Below, piece by piece: positions 23,201-35,321 of a stretch of DNA of 64,000 nucleotides. The notes under the pieces were generated by a model. It was given only the letters and a program-made list of their open reading frames with translations. It was not told the DNA's origin and did not search any database. Position numbers and translations under genes: made by a program. The DNA comes from Chrysaora quinquecirrha (Eukaryota > Cnidaria > Scyphozoa > Semaeostomeae > Pelagiidae): positions 62,001-126,000 of the forward strand of contig JACTAT010000209.1 of NCBI GenBank assembly GCA_014526335.1, given 5' to 3'. How positions within the stretch are numbered: position 1 is the first letter of the stretch; every line of letters starts with the position of its first letter.

Positions 23201-26200
23201 TGTTTACTGTATATAACAAATAACGTTTTTTTAGATCATTTTCTGGTGCCCATACAGTTTGTAGCTTTTAGACACGATTGTTATGATAACCTAGTTCGCA
23301 AGATCAACATTTCTTGCATAATACCGGTAAAGCGTATGTGTCCTCAGAAAATATTGTCTTCTGGATAAATTATGCATATTCTGTCACCCTGATTTTCTCT
23401 ATGAAGATTTCTTTTAGAAATTGCTGAATTTGCTTATTCAAATTCGACAATTAATGAGTAGGCATGAATTGATACATTATATTTTGTATGTAGGGACCTC
23501 TTTTCAGGGACCTTGCGACTTGGGGAAATTCTATTGTTTCTTGTGCGAGAAGGGATAAAAGTCTATTGTTCAAAATAAGTGGGGAAGAAGAGAGTTGGGG
23601 GGAGGGGGCAAATTCACACCTAGTTGGTATGTTACAAGAGACCCTGCTTCTATAACAAGACAATTTTTAGTTTATTTGAAGTCAGACCGAGGGATATCCG
23701 TGATCCGGTGAGGGTTTGTAAAGGATTTGGATAGGCGCAAGTCAATGCCTGCTCTTTCGTTTGCAATAAAAAATGAAGAATAGTGTAAACTTTTTCGACT
23801 GAAGAAAACACATTGCACATCAGTTACTGGCCCTTGACGGCAAATGTAATCTTAAGGGGGCAGAAACTAGTGAAAAAATATTAAATTTATTTACATTTTC
23901 CATAATTTTCTTTCATTTATATGTCGAGGCTTCAAAGCCTTGAAGGGTTAGGAAAGCAAGCTTTTTATAGCTGGTTGATGCTTGTTTGAACCACATCTGG
24001 TTATCCAAACAGTATTTTAATATTTTTATAATTATCATATCATATCTTTATTTTGTCGAGGCTAAAAGCCTTTTACAGTTCAATTTTTTGTACTTTCTTT
24101 TTGATTTTATACCATATTGTCTCATTACAATGCTGATCATTATATCATTATATCAATTTTATAGCCTGCTCTGATGATTGCTAGCTAAGATACATTATTT
24201 CTTCTACTCTAATTCTACGTCTTTTAGTATATATCCCGGGGGGGGCTCCCGGGGGGCTGCACATGACCTATGGATGGATTGGGTTGTGCCGTTGAGATTT
24301 TACAGAGCTACCCTCTTCTGATGTTGGCACACGCCGGGCACAGACCCTTTATGATGGGTAATAACAAGCCGAGTATGAGAGAAATAAAGCTTTCTAGGTA
24401 ATGTTGTTGCTTGAAGTTACACTGTGAATATCTTCGATGAGATATCAACACAATTCGAACTCTAACAAAGTGAATTTTTAATTTCCTTCAATTTCCTATC
24501 CTGTTTTATGGGTATCTGGCAAAATTATACCCATAGAGAGTTTCAGGGCCAAAAACCCATTTATACGAGCGGCACATACCCGTACCCAAAATATACTAAG
24601 TACCCTCAGAGAGTATTTCTTTACTGTTTTTTGTCTATGAGTCGCTACTAACTTGAATCGTTCAATTCTGACAGCCTGTTTCGTCTGGTGTACCTGGTCA
24701 GGGTTTAATGCCAAGTTCAATGGATCTCACACGACAACAACCTCCAAGTCCTTATCAATGTGAGTAACTTTGAATCAACTCAGAGTAGAACTAAAATCTG
24801 TCTTTTTGTCTTGAATATAATCGTTGAAAATACTTCTACATCTTGAGCTTTGAGTATCAGTTTTTGCATAATAACTTCTTGGCAGAAAAATGTGAATATG
24901 GTCTTCAAAGAAATACCTTCTACTCCAATTTCTTTTCCTATTTAAAACCTAGCGTGGTAGAAATTTTCGTGCTTACCAGTCTTATAATAAGAACATGTAC
25001 AGAGTGGCCTAAAGAAAGGGACCCCTTAGCTAAATAATTTTTAAATAATTGATTCTTAAGTAGGAATTTCCTGAAATCAATGCTACATGATATTCAACTC
25101 AAGTGAGATATTTCGCGTAAACATCTTGGTGATATGGGTTAGCATCTATGAATAAATTTACTTTAAAACTTTGTTACACAAAATCATACTGTAACAAAAT
25201 GAGCAGGTTTATATCCTTACCCAACAAAACAGAAAAATCAATAACTCATTCTTTCAGTCAAATGATATTTTCAAAATGTCTTCTATCCCGCTCAATACAC
25301 CTCTCTTATCTGACTGGCCATGCATTAATTGACTGGCCATGCATAAATGGCCATGATAATTTTGGCTGGGCTTATGATTCCCATCTACGTACGATCGCAC
25401 GACGCGATGGTGGAATATAAACTGCCGGTTTTGGGACGTCATATATTTAATGTCTAATTGCGCCAAGATGGGAGCTCTTATCATCAAAATAATTCTACAT
25501 GATATTGCACTTGAGTTGAACATTACCTGGTATAAATTTTATAAAATTCCTCCTTGAGAAGAATTTTAGAAGTTGTTTACCTAGAGGGGTCTCTTTTTTG
25601 GGCCAGCCTGTAGAATTCTAGGACACTGAGTGTGTTTATTGATATTTCAGCTCAATCGATGATGAACGCTATGCAAAGGATGAATCATCCGCGAATACCA
25701 GTGCCTCCGGTAAAGTTTCTTTCTATCTTTTATTTATATTTAGTTGTGAGTCCTACTGGGGGCAAATAAAGAGACAACACCGCTGACCCCTCAATTTCAT
25801 ATTCGTCTCTTATAGTCATAAATTGTTCTTTGATTGGTAAGTAATTGTGTTGATTTTCCGTGTTCTTATTTGTAGAATTATAGTCCAATGCGTCCGATGC
25901 CCAACTCGTCAATGGGTCCTGCTGGAATGCCAATGGGACCAAGAGTTCCTTGGAGCTCTGCGTCAACTCCCGTAAGTATTTTCTTCTTGACCCAATGTTT
26001 ACTTAATGATTTTGTTAACGTATCAAGAAGTTATGGTACTAACGAATTTGAGTGTTATATATTGTGTATTAATGACAAATATATATCAATATGTTTGAGG
26101 CTGAAGAAGGCTCAATAAAGCCCAAACACAAAAACTCACACGCGAAGAGAACCACGGGCTGTATGACTTGGAGTGTTCCTCGGCGATTTCATTGAGCTCT

Positions 26201-29200
26201 ATAGCTTTGTGAAACATTGTTGGCTCTCTGGTCATGAAGTCCAGGTTTGAATCCCATCTATTGTGGTATGCCACTTGTGGAAAAATCTATCCTTGTGTTC
26301 GTCATTAATGACAAAAATATTGCGTATTAAGTTGATTTTCTGTTACTCTTTTTAGACCTCGGTAAACCCTGGACCCCCTGGAACACCAATCATTCCAAGT
26401 CCACAAGGTAATGTTTAAAGACTTTTATCCTGTTTCTTCCCACGAAAGTAAAATTCGAGTTCAGTCTGCGAACATTTGTAGCCGGCAAAACGTACAGCAC
26501 ACAAAAAATCACTTAAACAAAGAAAGACAAATAACTCAGGGAGTGTACTCTGATATGAATCTGACAAGGGGGCTCGGCCCAGATGTTTTTTTTTTCAGAC
26601 CCCAAAAAAAATTGATACCTGCCAAAATCTGACCCGAAAAAAAATAAGTCCTTACTCCATTCTGACAAACATAAAGGGGGCGCAAAGACCCATTGTTATT
26701 TGGACAAAAATATCCAATGGCTTTTTCAATCTGGTACGAAAAAATCTGTTTGAAAAGAGTTTTGTTATGTCAGTATTTTCCAAAATCCCTGTCCAAAAAA
26801 TGTATATTTGATATCGTTAGACATCTCGAAATGACAAATTCTTCAAAGATTGTTCAAGTACATTCCCTGGGACTTGAACTTTCAGAGAAAATAAGGACTT
26901 CAATAATAAGATAAGAAAGACTTTTTATTCACGCGTTAGTCATACAAGAAAATGGGGAAACAGCTCAGTTTTGATCTATTCCTTTTTTAGCAGTCTTGCA
27001 CCCCCTCTTTCCAGAATTCATGCAGGTCTGATAATGGTTTCCATTTTTTCTCAAAGTGATAGAAACCTTGATTTCTTTTCTATGCTTTTCTTTGTCCTAA
27101 AACCTTGGCTGCGTGCAAAATTTTTCTTGGAACAGCCGTTACTTAATTTGTCAAAAAATTTACTAGCTTTCTGCGAACTGAGCTTTTTGACTGTGAAAAA
27201 TGTGATTGTGAAAAATGTGAATGACAAATATGAGGAGTTAAAAGTGCTTGAAAGCGCAATTTTAACGAAGATTTGCCAAAATTTGCTAGTTTTATTTTAT
27301 CTTATTTTTTTTTATTTCATTTTAGATCCAAGTGCACCGGTAAGTTTTTAAAAGTTGTTTTTGTATTTTGAATTTTCTATTATTTCATCAGAATGTGACA
27401 GGACCAGAACCTATGTGACTACGTTCATACGACTGTTGGAGACCAATTCAATTCAATTTATTTGTGAAAAACTAGTTAAAATACGAAGTAGCTAAAAGAT
27501 TTTTACAAAATGCTTGTAATCTACGCGACCCAAAGTAAGCAAGGCATGTCTGGCTTGGGCCGCTAAATTCAAATTTTTAAGAAAAGGTGATTCAGTTACG
27601 GTTCCCAAATAGTTACAATAAAAACTCAGACGGGAAACTACGATAAATCAATAACAAGATTACCGAAATAATTCATAGTATACGTTTAATTTCAACAAAA
27701 TTTTTTTATTATTTTCTCTTGTTCTGTGCATTGCACACAGTCTTACTTGGGACAGCAGACCACCACGTCTCTCGGTATAATATTTAAAACAGCTCGAGAA
27801 ATATTCATCCGGGGTGTTTTCGTCTGGTCATATCACTGGTTTTTGTTCTAGAGCTGTTTAAATACAAGAGCAATCCAGCGTCACTTTTCTGATTGGCTAA
27901 TTTCGATCCAAATATGGTTTTAAATTCTAATGCCACTATTTCCTAATGAAAATGTCCTTTGTGAACTAAAATTTTTTTAGTGTTTTTTAGTTTTTATTAT
28001 TTTACCGTCATTTAAAACGAATAAGACAACATTAGAAGACACTTTTTTGTAAAGAAAGTTTTCATTTTTACTTAGCGTTTTATTGCTTTTCGATTTTTAG
28101 TATGGAATTGTTGGTCCGGAACCTCAATCGGAATCGATCAACGGTATGCTCCACTTTGCGAATATGTAATAAATATTAGTAGAAAATGATAACCACATCA
28201 TCAACTCACAATACCATGAGAAGAGAAGTTGAATGGAGAACGCAACTACGCTGCATTTTGTGCTTGAATTGGTTGTGTCATAAGACGAAATCATACACCT
28301 CTGTCATTGTTTTCCATATCCATAAAGGAGCTTTCAAGAATGCCAACTCACAAGTTTCTAAACATAAATGCGACACTCTTCACTCTCCTGCCTTGACATG
28401 ATCCATGAGATGATTGACACACATTTCTACCAAATGGATAAATACTGTTCTGCCTGTCTCTTTTATGATTATGTTCGGCCCGGAGATTAAGGAAGCAATC
28501 CCTACAAGACAATCTTTTATTGCAGTAGAATAGTCTTTTTCTTCTAGATAAAATTTTCTAACTTGTGAATTCGATTTCAAGGTTGTATTTTAGTTGTATT
28601 GACACTTTCGAACGGCCTCCAAAAACAGTCGTTCTGACTGATGGGGCAGCCGTAGGTAAATGAATAAAAAACGAAATAGAAATTGATTTGCGAGATTTTT
28701 GCAAGAGACCTTTCAGCAAACTCAGGCTCAGGAGTCACTGCCGAGCTAAAATTTCTTGAGTGGTAGATTTATTGGAAATTTTACCAAAAAATAGCTAGCT
28801 TTTTGAGAATAAATATAGTTCCCCTGAAATAAACCATATATCGTATAATGATTGTCTCATTTTGTTTTCTCGTTTTGTACAGATGGTCAAGAATCAATAG
28901 ATGGTATGCAAGGGGTAAGCATAAACTTGGCCTTTTTCAATACCAAATCTCTGTATATTAAAGGGTAATGAAGCGTATGTTTAGATGCTTTCCATTTTAG
29001 TGCAAAAAACATATTCGTCTATAAAACATATAGTTGCAGGTTGATATTTTGACCGTTATGTTCATCGCAGTATTTTGTGTATTAATTTTAAAGCAGATGT
29101 TCAAAAGAAACGTGCCTTTTATTTAGTTTGAAAGTGACACAATGTAGATCCGTCACACATTTCGTTGTCAAAAAACCCTTAGAAAAGTCTGAGGCCGGGG

Positions 29201-29725
29201 TTACGAGCCCCCCCTTAGATCTATAGAAAAGATTAAGACACTGATGCTAGCTACTAAGATCGATTGATATCATACCTAGACCTAAAAAATGGTGACCAAA
29301 AATTAAATGTAGCCTGTAAGAAGTGCAATTCGTAGATTTTGTGAATGCCAGAAGTCAAGACACGAATGCCAGAAGTTCCATTGTAAAACCGGTCTTGATT
29401 TTAAGAAGCAAAGCTCTAGAACTTGTACCAACCCTGTACCAAGTTTCTTTTTTGTATGCTTGAGTGGAACAGGATATATCACTATACAAATATTCCTTTG
29501 GAATCATATAATCGAATCATTGAATATAGATTACGAATCAAATGCATCAGTCAGAAAAGTAAAACCGGATTGACATTCTGTTGTATATCTTTGTGTCTTA
29601 TGACTTCCATTTTGTAGGATAACAATGAAACTGCGGCTATACAACGAATAAAAGAATCGATGAAAGAAGAAGTGAAAAAATTTGAATATGACAATCACGT
29701 ACCACCAGCTGAGTATTTTGCATAA
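20291..29725 (+). CDS. Single-stranded DNA-binding protein SSBP2/3/4 (SSDP), C-terminal exons
   Basis: SSDP proteins are LisH-containing cofactors that bind LDB/Chip and stabilise LIM-homeodomain transcription complexes in the nucleus. Eleven coding exons join in phase: 20291-20374, 20959-21066, 22405-22461, 24675-24759, 25651-25709, 25876-25971, 26356-26407, 27326-27339 (14-nt microexon), 28101-28143, 28882-28913 and 29618-29725 (TAA). The product is Pro/Gly/Met-rich with SSDP hallmarks: YGGPRPPGLRMPGQ, LMPSSMDLTRQQ, MNAMQRMNHPR, NYSPMRPMPNSSMGPAGMP and GPPGTPIIPSPQ. The last 36 residues (IQRIKESMKEEVKKFEYDNH then VPPAEYFA) do not resemble the vertebrate C-terminus I remember. The LisH exons are not visible upstream; they lie before the window, in the N gap, or were missed. 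Introns hold a CAT repeat, SINEs and a CCCGGG-family fragment. The paralogue (2, 3 or 4) cannot be assigned. Confidence 0.9.
21101..21545 (+). repeat. Degenerate (CAT/ATC)n trinucleotide repeat
   Basis: About 445 bp of interrupted CAT/CAC/ATC triplets beginning about 35 bp after the SSBP exon donor at 21067. It leaves several frames open (His-rich on +, Asp- or Met-rich on -), none with conserved content. I regard it as intronic microsatellite. Confidence 0.92.
22805..22985 (-). mobile_element. tRNA-derived SINE, family 2, copy a
   Basis: Read on the - strand it runs CTCAACATAGCCGAAACATA, then GGAGAGTTACTCGACGATTT, then the B box GGTTCGAATCC, and ends GGTATGCCACTTGTGGAGAA. The same order of blocks is found at 26096, 38035 and 52594. 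It lies in an SSBP intron. Confidence 0.7.
24235..24625. mobile_element. CCCGGG-family element, right end lost
   Basis: It starts CCCGGGGGGGGCTCCCGGGG. Near 24560 it has the phrase GCGGCACATACCCGTACCC followed by AAAATATACTAAGTACCC, the kind of subterminal sequence I recall beside CCCCCCCGGG ends in anthozoan repeats. The terminal CCCGGG is missing on the right, so the end and target duplication cannot be defined. It lies in an SSBP intron. Confidence 0.4.
26096..26300 (+). mobile_element. tRNA-derived SINE, family 2, copy b
   Basis: Contains CGGCGATTTCATTGAGCTCT then ATAGCT, the B-box-like GGTTTGAATCCC and the tail GGTATGCCACTTGTGGAAAA then ATCTATCCTTGTGTTCG. It matches the other family 2 copies and lies in an SSBP intron. 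Confidence 0.7.
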
Positions 29726-29979
29726 TTATTCCATAAATTTGCATAAGAACTATTAGGAATGCATTAAATTGCATATATTATGCAGTGGTATGGCTTATTA
29801 GTGTAAATAATAAGCAAGAAATGTTCGGCTAGCAAAGTAACAGCTAAGAACATTAATTCATATATAAGAAATAGCAGAAAATATTTTTATTTATGACTAA
29901 GGAAGATTGTAGATAATTTTAAGCGAAAATTAAATTTAAAATAATCAACAAACTCTGCGAAAATGAAATTGTATTCAGT

Positions 29980-29985
29980 AATAAA
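29980..29985 (+). promoter_or_regulatory. Polyadenylation signal AATAAA of the SSBP gene
   Basis: First canonical AATAAA after the SSBP stop codon, about 255 nt downstream, in an AT-rich 3' UTR-like stretch. Confidence 0.6.
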
Positions 29986-32750
29986 AGCTGTTAATGACAA
30001 CCTATGTCGTATCTGTTCTATCTGCTGCACTGAACAGCGCTATGACACTGCAAATTTGTTTCCGAACATGCTTATCTTTGTTGATTAGAAGTTTCTAATC
30101 TCTCTCAAAGACTGAGAATTTTTCATGAAAAAAATGGAAGTCAGGAGACGTAAGGATTCAAACCCGTGAAAGAGTGTTCATTCTTTGGTCACGACGGTTT
30201 ATCTAAAAGCTGGCCCATGAAAGCGCTGTTCGTTGCAGCAGCCTTTTTTGTTATTACTGTTGGACTAATAATAAAATGACAGGACGTATGTAGAGAGATC
30301 TATTTGTTATAACCTAACATTGGTGCTTTCATCAAAGATACTTCAAGCAATGGTCAATAGTTGGCTCTGCCCAACCGCACCACTTGCAATGGGAATGGTG
30401 GGTGGGGCAGATGCCGTTTAGTGCCCCCTCCTTCCCTATGATAGAAGAAGTAGGGGGCAAATGTGCCCTTTTTGTGGAGAACTAAAACTTCATTTAGCTA
30501 ACCGATATGCAATAACTGCGAATTCTTTGCAGTTGTCTTGGTTCTGTATTTAAAGGACAGTCCATTTCTCACCCAGACGTCAAGTTTTCGTGATGTAATT
30601 AACTGTTTTGCTTCCCACATCATACTTCGTCTTTGTCTTCAGTCTTGTTTTAGACCTCTAATGAATCATACACTCAGGTAACTTAGAAGACTTTCAGGAT
30701 ACTGTTTTTAATGATTACCATTAATTGAAGAAGATAGCCCTCACCTAAAGTCTTGGAACCCTTGTCATCGGAAGGAGTACTTGTCCCGGAGGTCGCCTAC
30801 CCTGCCCGTTGTCGTCGTTCCAGAGTCCCTGATTCGCAATCATGTGCATTACAAAGACGCTACAGCAGTTCATTGATGACAGATAGAGGCTTTGTTCACG
30901 CTACGCTACTCTTTTTTGCTCTTATCCGTTTTTGTTGCAAAGAATATCAGGTTTTCACGTCAAACTGTTTATGTTGCAGAGTATTCAAAAACCTGACTTG
31001 AGGTAGGGAAGTGTGGATACGAAAATCAAAACGTATATTTTTCTATCCGTTTTGATATGAGAAAGTAGGGTTAAAAAACATCGATCCAAAGGAACTAAGA
31101 TTCGAGAAGTTTTTTTTTTCATTTTAACTGCTGTATAGTGCGTAAAAGGTATGGTGTATTTCTTAGCAATGTTCTTGTGACACTTAATGGCTTTTAAGAG
31201 AGCCAATTGCCTTCAAACCTTTAAAAGAGCGATTTAATTTTAATTTGGCGTTAATGTCGTATCCTTGCCAATCTGCTTTCAGAGCAAATAAATTCTTTCG
31301 TGCTTTCTTAAAGATTTAATGTGTAAACAGAAGACTTTGTAAAGACTATTGTAGCCTTTTTGGTACTCAAGGGCAATTTAAGCAAAGCAAAGTAGGTACC
31401 TTAGCGATAGTAACATCCATATTTTTTTTCCTGCGCCCTAGACTGTTTGCACATTACTGGAAATTGTTTACAGTAGTAAGTTTATGGTAGAAATTATATT
31501 GTGAGATATAAATCAAGAAAAAAAAAAGAAAAAAATTGTTTCAAAGTTTCAACAGTTTGTGATTCATGATCTCCAGGTATATCGTTTTTTGCTAGACGTA
31601 GTTATACAACAAAGTATTATTTTTGTATTCCTCTATTTCATTTCGTGATGTGGTTATTACCTTGCTAGAACGCCTATCGTTTTTTGTTAGACGCATAAAT
31701 CTAGCAACCACCACTATATTCACCAGTCTCTAACGGAGCCAAGAACCTCCTCACACGAAACCGATACGAAACGTAACAAAAAGGAAGTCATACGTCCTAT
31801 AAACTCTCTCTTACCTAAGAGGATGAGTCAATTGTCAATCGACTGCTCTACCCAATACCTTTTCTGCAATTGGTAATCGTATTTTGACTTCATATTCTGA
31901 TTTGTAATTCTTATTTCGGTTTTTAAATTCCACCACGAAACGTTTTAAATGAACTTCGTGCAGAAAAGCACGAAATGAATCCGCACATTGGAAAAAAATT
32001 GCTGGACGATTTGAAAAACTGTTTTGCGTTCTAATGAGAGACGAATCGTATCCTTCAGTTTTAGGGGTTTTTTGGAGCCCTACAATTCCTAAGACGGGAC
32101 GGAAAAACTAACGTGTCTTCAGTTCTTCCGATGTGGTTTTTTTGAGGGACTTCTTGTTTTGAATTCTGTTGTTTTATTGGCCAGTTCAGTTCCATATCGT
32201 TCCGTTTTGTTCCATTCTCTTGTGAACATGGTCTAACAAGCTTCTTCTTCTTACTTTTACAGTTGTATCAGTTTATTTGTAGTACTAGTTTTTATCAGTA
32301 TTTAGGGATCAGTGTTGAATAAGGATACTATTTTAATGTAAGTAAAAGTAAATAAGGGAAGAGAGGCTAAAACAGAAATAAACATCTCTGAAGTTGCTAA
32401 ACAATGTAGATGGCCTCAGTCTTTAATTAACAATTTCAAATTTACGTTTGAAGTGAATGAGAAAACAATTTTTATTAAGAAATATAATACTTTAGAATTA
32501 ATTCGTCATCTCCTAGTATCTTGCTCGCACACTGGGATAGCTGTGGTTGTGCACTGTGGGAACTCTGTTAAATCTGCACCCTCCACGTGGCAATAGGCAA
32601 TACAAGTGGCTGTGGAAAGTGTGGATATCAGATAAATGCACTCTTAAAAAAGCTCAGAATTTTGTATGCTGCCATAAGCGAAAATGGTGTGGAATATTTC
32701 TGATTTCTTAAGCGCTGTGAACAGAATACCGTATTCTTCTTCTAATTTTC
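29986..32750. other. Intergenic sequence, no recognisable gene
   Basis: About 2.8 kb between the SSBP 3' end and the pyrimidine-rich repeat. Short open frames show no domains. The stretch around 32160-32240 (ATCGTTCCGTTTTGTTCC) looks like dispersed repeat, but I cannot define borders. Confidence 0.45.
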
Positions 32751-32754
32751 TTCT

Positions 32755-34385
32755 TCTACATGTACTTATACCTATTTTGTGCTAATACGTCTTCTTAATT
32801 TACGTCTACTTCTTCTACATGTACTTGATGTTCTACTTCTTTTTTTACTTCTTCGTGTACTTCTTCTTCTTCCTCTTCTACTTCTTATAGTTCTTCTTCC
32901 ACTTCATCTTCTTCTACACCTATTTCTACCTCTTCCTACTCCTTGTTCTTTTTCTTCTACTTCTCTTCTTCTACATGTACTTCCACTTTTTCATATTTCT
33001 TATTCTACTTCTTCTTTTTCTTCTTCAAGAACTTCTACTTCTTCTTCCTCTTCTACTTCTTATACTTCTTCTACCTCTTCCTACTCCTTGTTCTATTTCT
33101 TTTACTTCTCTTCTACATGTACTTCAACTTCTTCTTCCTCTTATTTACTTCCACTTTTTCATACTTCTTGTTCTACTTCTTCTTTTTCTTCTTCAAGAAC
33201 TTCTACTTCTTCTTCCTCTTCTACTTCTTATACTTCTTCTACCTCTTCCTACTCCTTGTTCTATTTCTTTTACTTCTCTTCTACATGTACTTCAACTTCT
33301 TCTTCCTGTTATTTACTTCCACTTTTTCATACTTCTTGTTCTACTTCTTCTTTTGCTTCTTCAAGAACTTCTACTTCTTCTTCCTCTTCTACTTCTTATA
33401 CTTCTTCTACCTCTTCCTACTCCTTGTTCTATTTCTTTTACTTCTCTTCTACATGTACTTCAACTTCTTCTTCCTGTTATTTACTTCCACTTTTTCATAC
33501 TTCTTGTTCTACTTCTTCTTTTACTTCTTCACGTACTTCTACTTCCTCTTCTACTTCTTCTACTTCTTCTTCTTCTATCTCTCCCCATTTCTGCTACTTC
33601 TCTTCTTCTACGTGTACCTTTAGTTCTTCTTCCTCTTCATGTGCTTCTACTTTTTCATACTTCTTGTTATACATCTTCTTTTACTTCTTCATGTACTTCT
33701 ACTTCTTCTTGCTCTTCTACTTCTCATACTTCTCCTTCTACCTCTCCCTACTTCTCGTTGTATTTCCTCTATCTCTCTTCTTCTACAAGTACTTCCTTCT
33801 TCTTCTTCCTTTCCATGTACTTATACTTATTCCTTCTTCTTGTTCTACTTCTACTTCTTGTAGTATTATCAAATTCCTTCTGTGTTTGTCCTGTGATGTT
33901 TGTGTGAACTTTGTACCGTGTTGCCATTGTTTGAAAGTCTTCCTGTCAGTTGTTGTAAAATCTTCCTATCTAATTATTATATTCAGTTCACGTATGCGAC
34001 AATCATGGACGGTTGTGTCTTTGATGTGGACTCCCTCTCACCATGAATCACAGAATATTACCCTTCTTATACTTCTTCCCTTTCTTGTTCAATTTCTTCT
34101 ACTAGTACTTCTTCACCTACATGTAAGTTCTACTTTTTCTTCTTCTGCATGTACTGCCTACTTCTTCTTCTACATGTACTTCCACTTATTCTTAATTCTT
34201 GTTCTACTTCTTCTATTTCTTCTTCGTGCACTTCTGCTTTCCCCACGTCTAATTTTATTTCTTCTACTTCTACTTTTTATATTTCTACTTCTTCTTATAC
34301 TTCTTTTTATACCTACTTCTTCTACTTCTGCAATATTTTCTTCTTCTTCTTTCTTCTTCTTCTTCTTCTTCTTCTTTATGAACCC
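32755..34385 (+). repeat. Pyrimidine-rich TTC/TAC repeat with an exact 168-bp higher-order period
   Basis: About 1.6 kb of TTCTAC/TTCTTC-type sequence. Between about 32955 and 33600 it has a precise 168-bp period: CTTCAAGAAC recurs at 33023, 33191 and 33359, with CTTCACGTAC at 33527, and ACTTCAACTTC at 33121, 33289 and 33457. Because 168 is divisible by three and stop codons are rare in the motif, all three + frames are open (up to 543 codons), with Ser/Thr-, Phe- or Leu-rich products. The pattern is explained by the repeat, not by protein coding. It ends in pure (TTC)n near 34340-34375. Confidence 0.92.
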
Positions 34386-35321
34386 TAATAAAACCCCATC
34401 AGAGCAGTAGGCACCTTTCAAGGCAGAATGAGAATAGGTTCCCATCCATTGCTGCGAGCCAATGATATTCCTCCGGAACATTCTCTGATGTTGTCAACAC
34501 AGACTGTTCTTCTTCCCTACTTATTTTCCCTGTTATATTTCTTCCTCTGTAGATGCCGTTAACAATGTTTATACTTTGTCATCCTTCTTCCTTTTTATTA
34601 GTTTGGCCACACAATCTTCTTCAACTCCAATCCTTTTTCCAGCGATACACGACCATTTGTTTGCGTCTCAGCCCAACCCCGCTTACCTCAGATTCTTCCC
34701 CACATCCAACTCAAAGTAACATTTGTTCATCACTTTTTTAAGGCAAAACGCCTATCTGGTAAGAAAAGCCAACCCATAAGAAATTAACTCAGTTTTGTTG
34801 GAACAACCTTTAAATCTATGGTGAATAAAATAACTAGTCTACTCTTGTGTCGTTTAACAAGACAAAAAGATGTCATGTATGGCGTATATAAAGTACAGTA
34901 TCGTTAAGAGTTTGATTCTGCTGCCACCAAGCCAATTTTTTTCCGAATTTTTCTGCCGATCAAGGATTACTGAAAAGATGACTGAGACCGCAGTGCTTGA
35001 GCGTTTCAGTAAAGTAATCGTGGCTCTCTAATAAAACGGATTACTTTGCATACAATACTAGCGTCAGCGAATCGAGAGAAAACTTGTAAGAACCGAACTA
35101 GCTCTGTTGTGCGATGCAAGAAGAGGACGACTAGCCCCTGTCACACGATGCATTTAATTTTACGCTCGTCAGTAAATATACAAAAAGTGCTTTTTTCTAT
35201 TGATTTTCATGCAAAAAATTCATAGCTTAAATTCACGCAGAATGATTTTTTTGTTCTCCTAATAATTCAAATATGAGCCAACAAACATATCAAAGTTGTG
35301 TAAATTCCATAAAATATCAAA
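34386..35321. other. Intergenic sequence, no recognisable gene
   Basis: Between the TTC repeat and the 3' end of RSPH1. No supported exon, RNA gene or repeat boundary. Confidence 0.45.

Noticed and set aside
25254..25523. 89-codon - strand frame antisense to an SSBP intron
   Set aside because: No recognisable protein content or supporting signals.
30753..31001. 82-codon + strand frame in the SSBP-RSPH1 spacer
   Set aside because: No domain, no splice context and no repeat or family similarity that I can recognise.
32779..34410. 543-codon Ser/Thr-rich and 310-codon Leu-rich proteins
   Set aside because: All three + frames are open because of the TTC/TAC repeat; the composition simply reflects the DNA motif.
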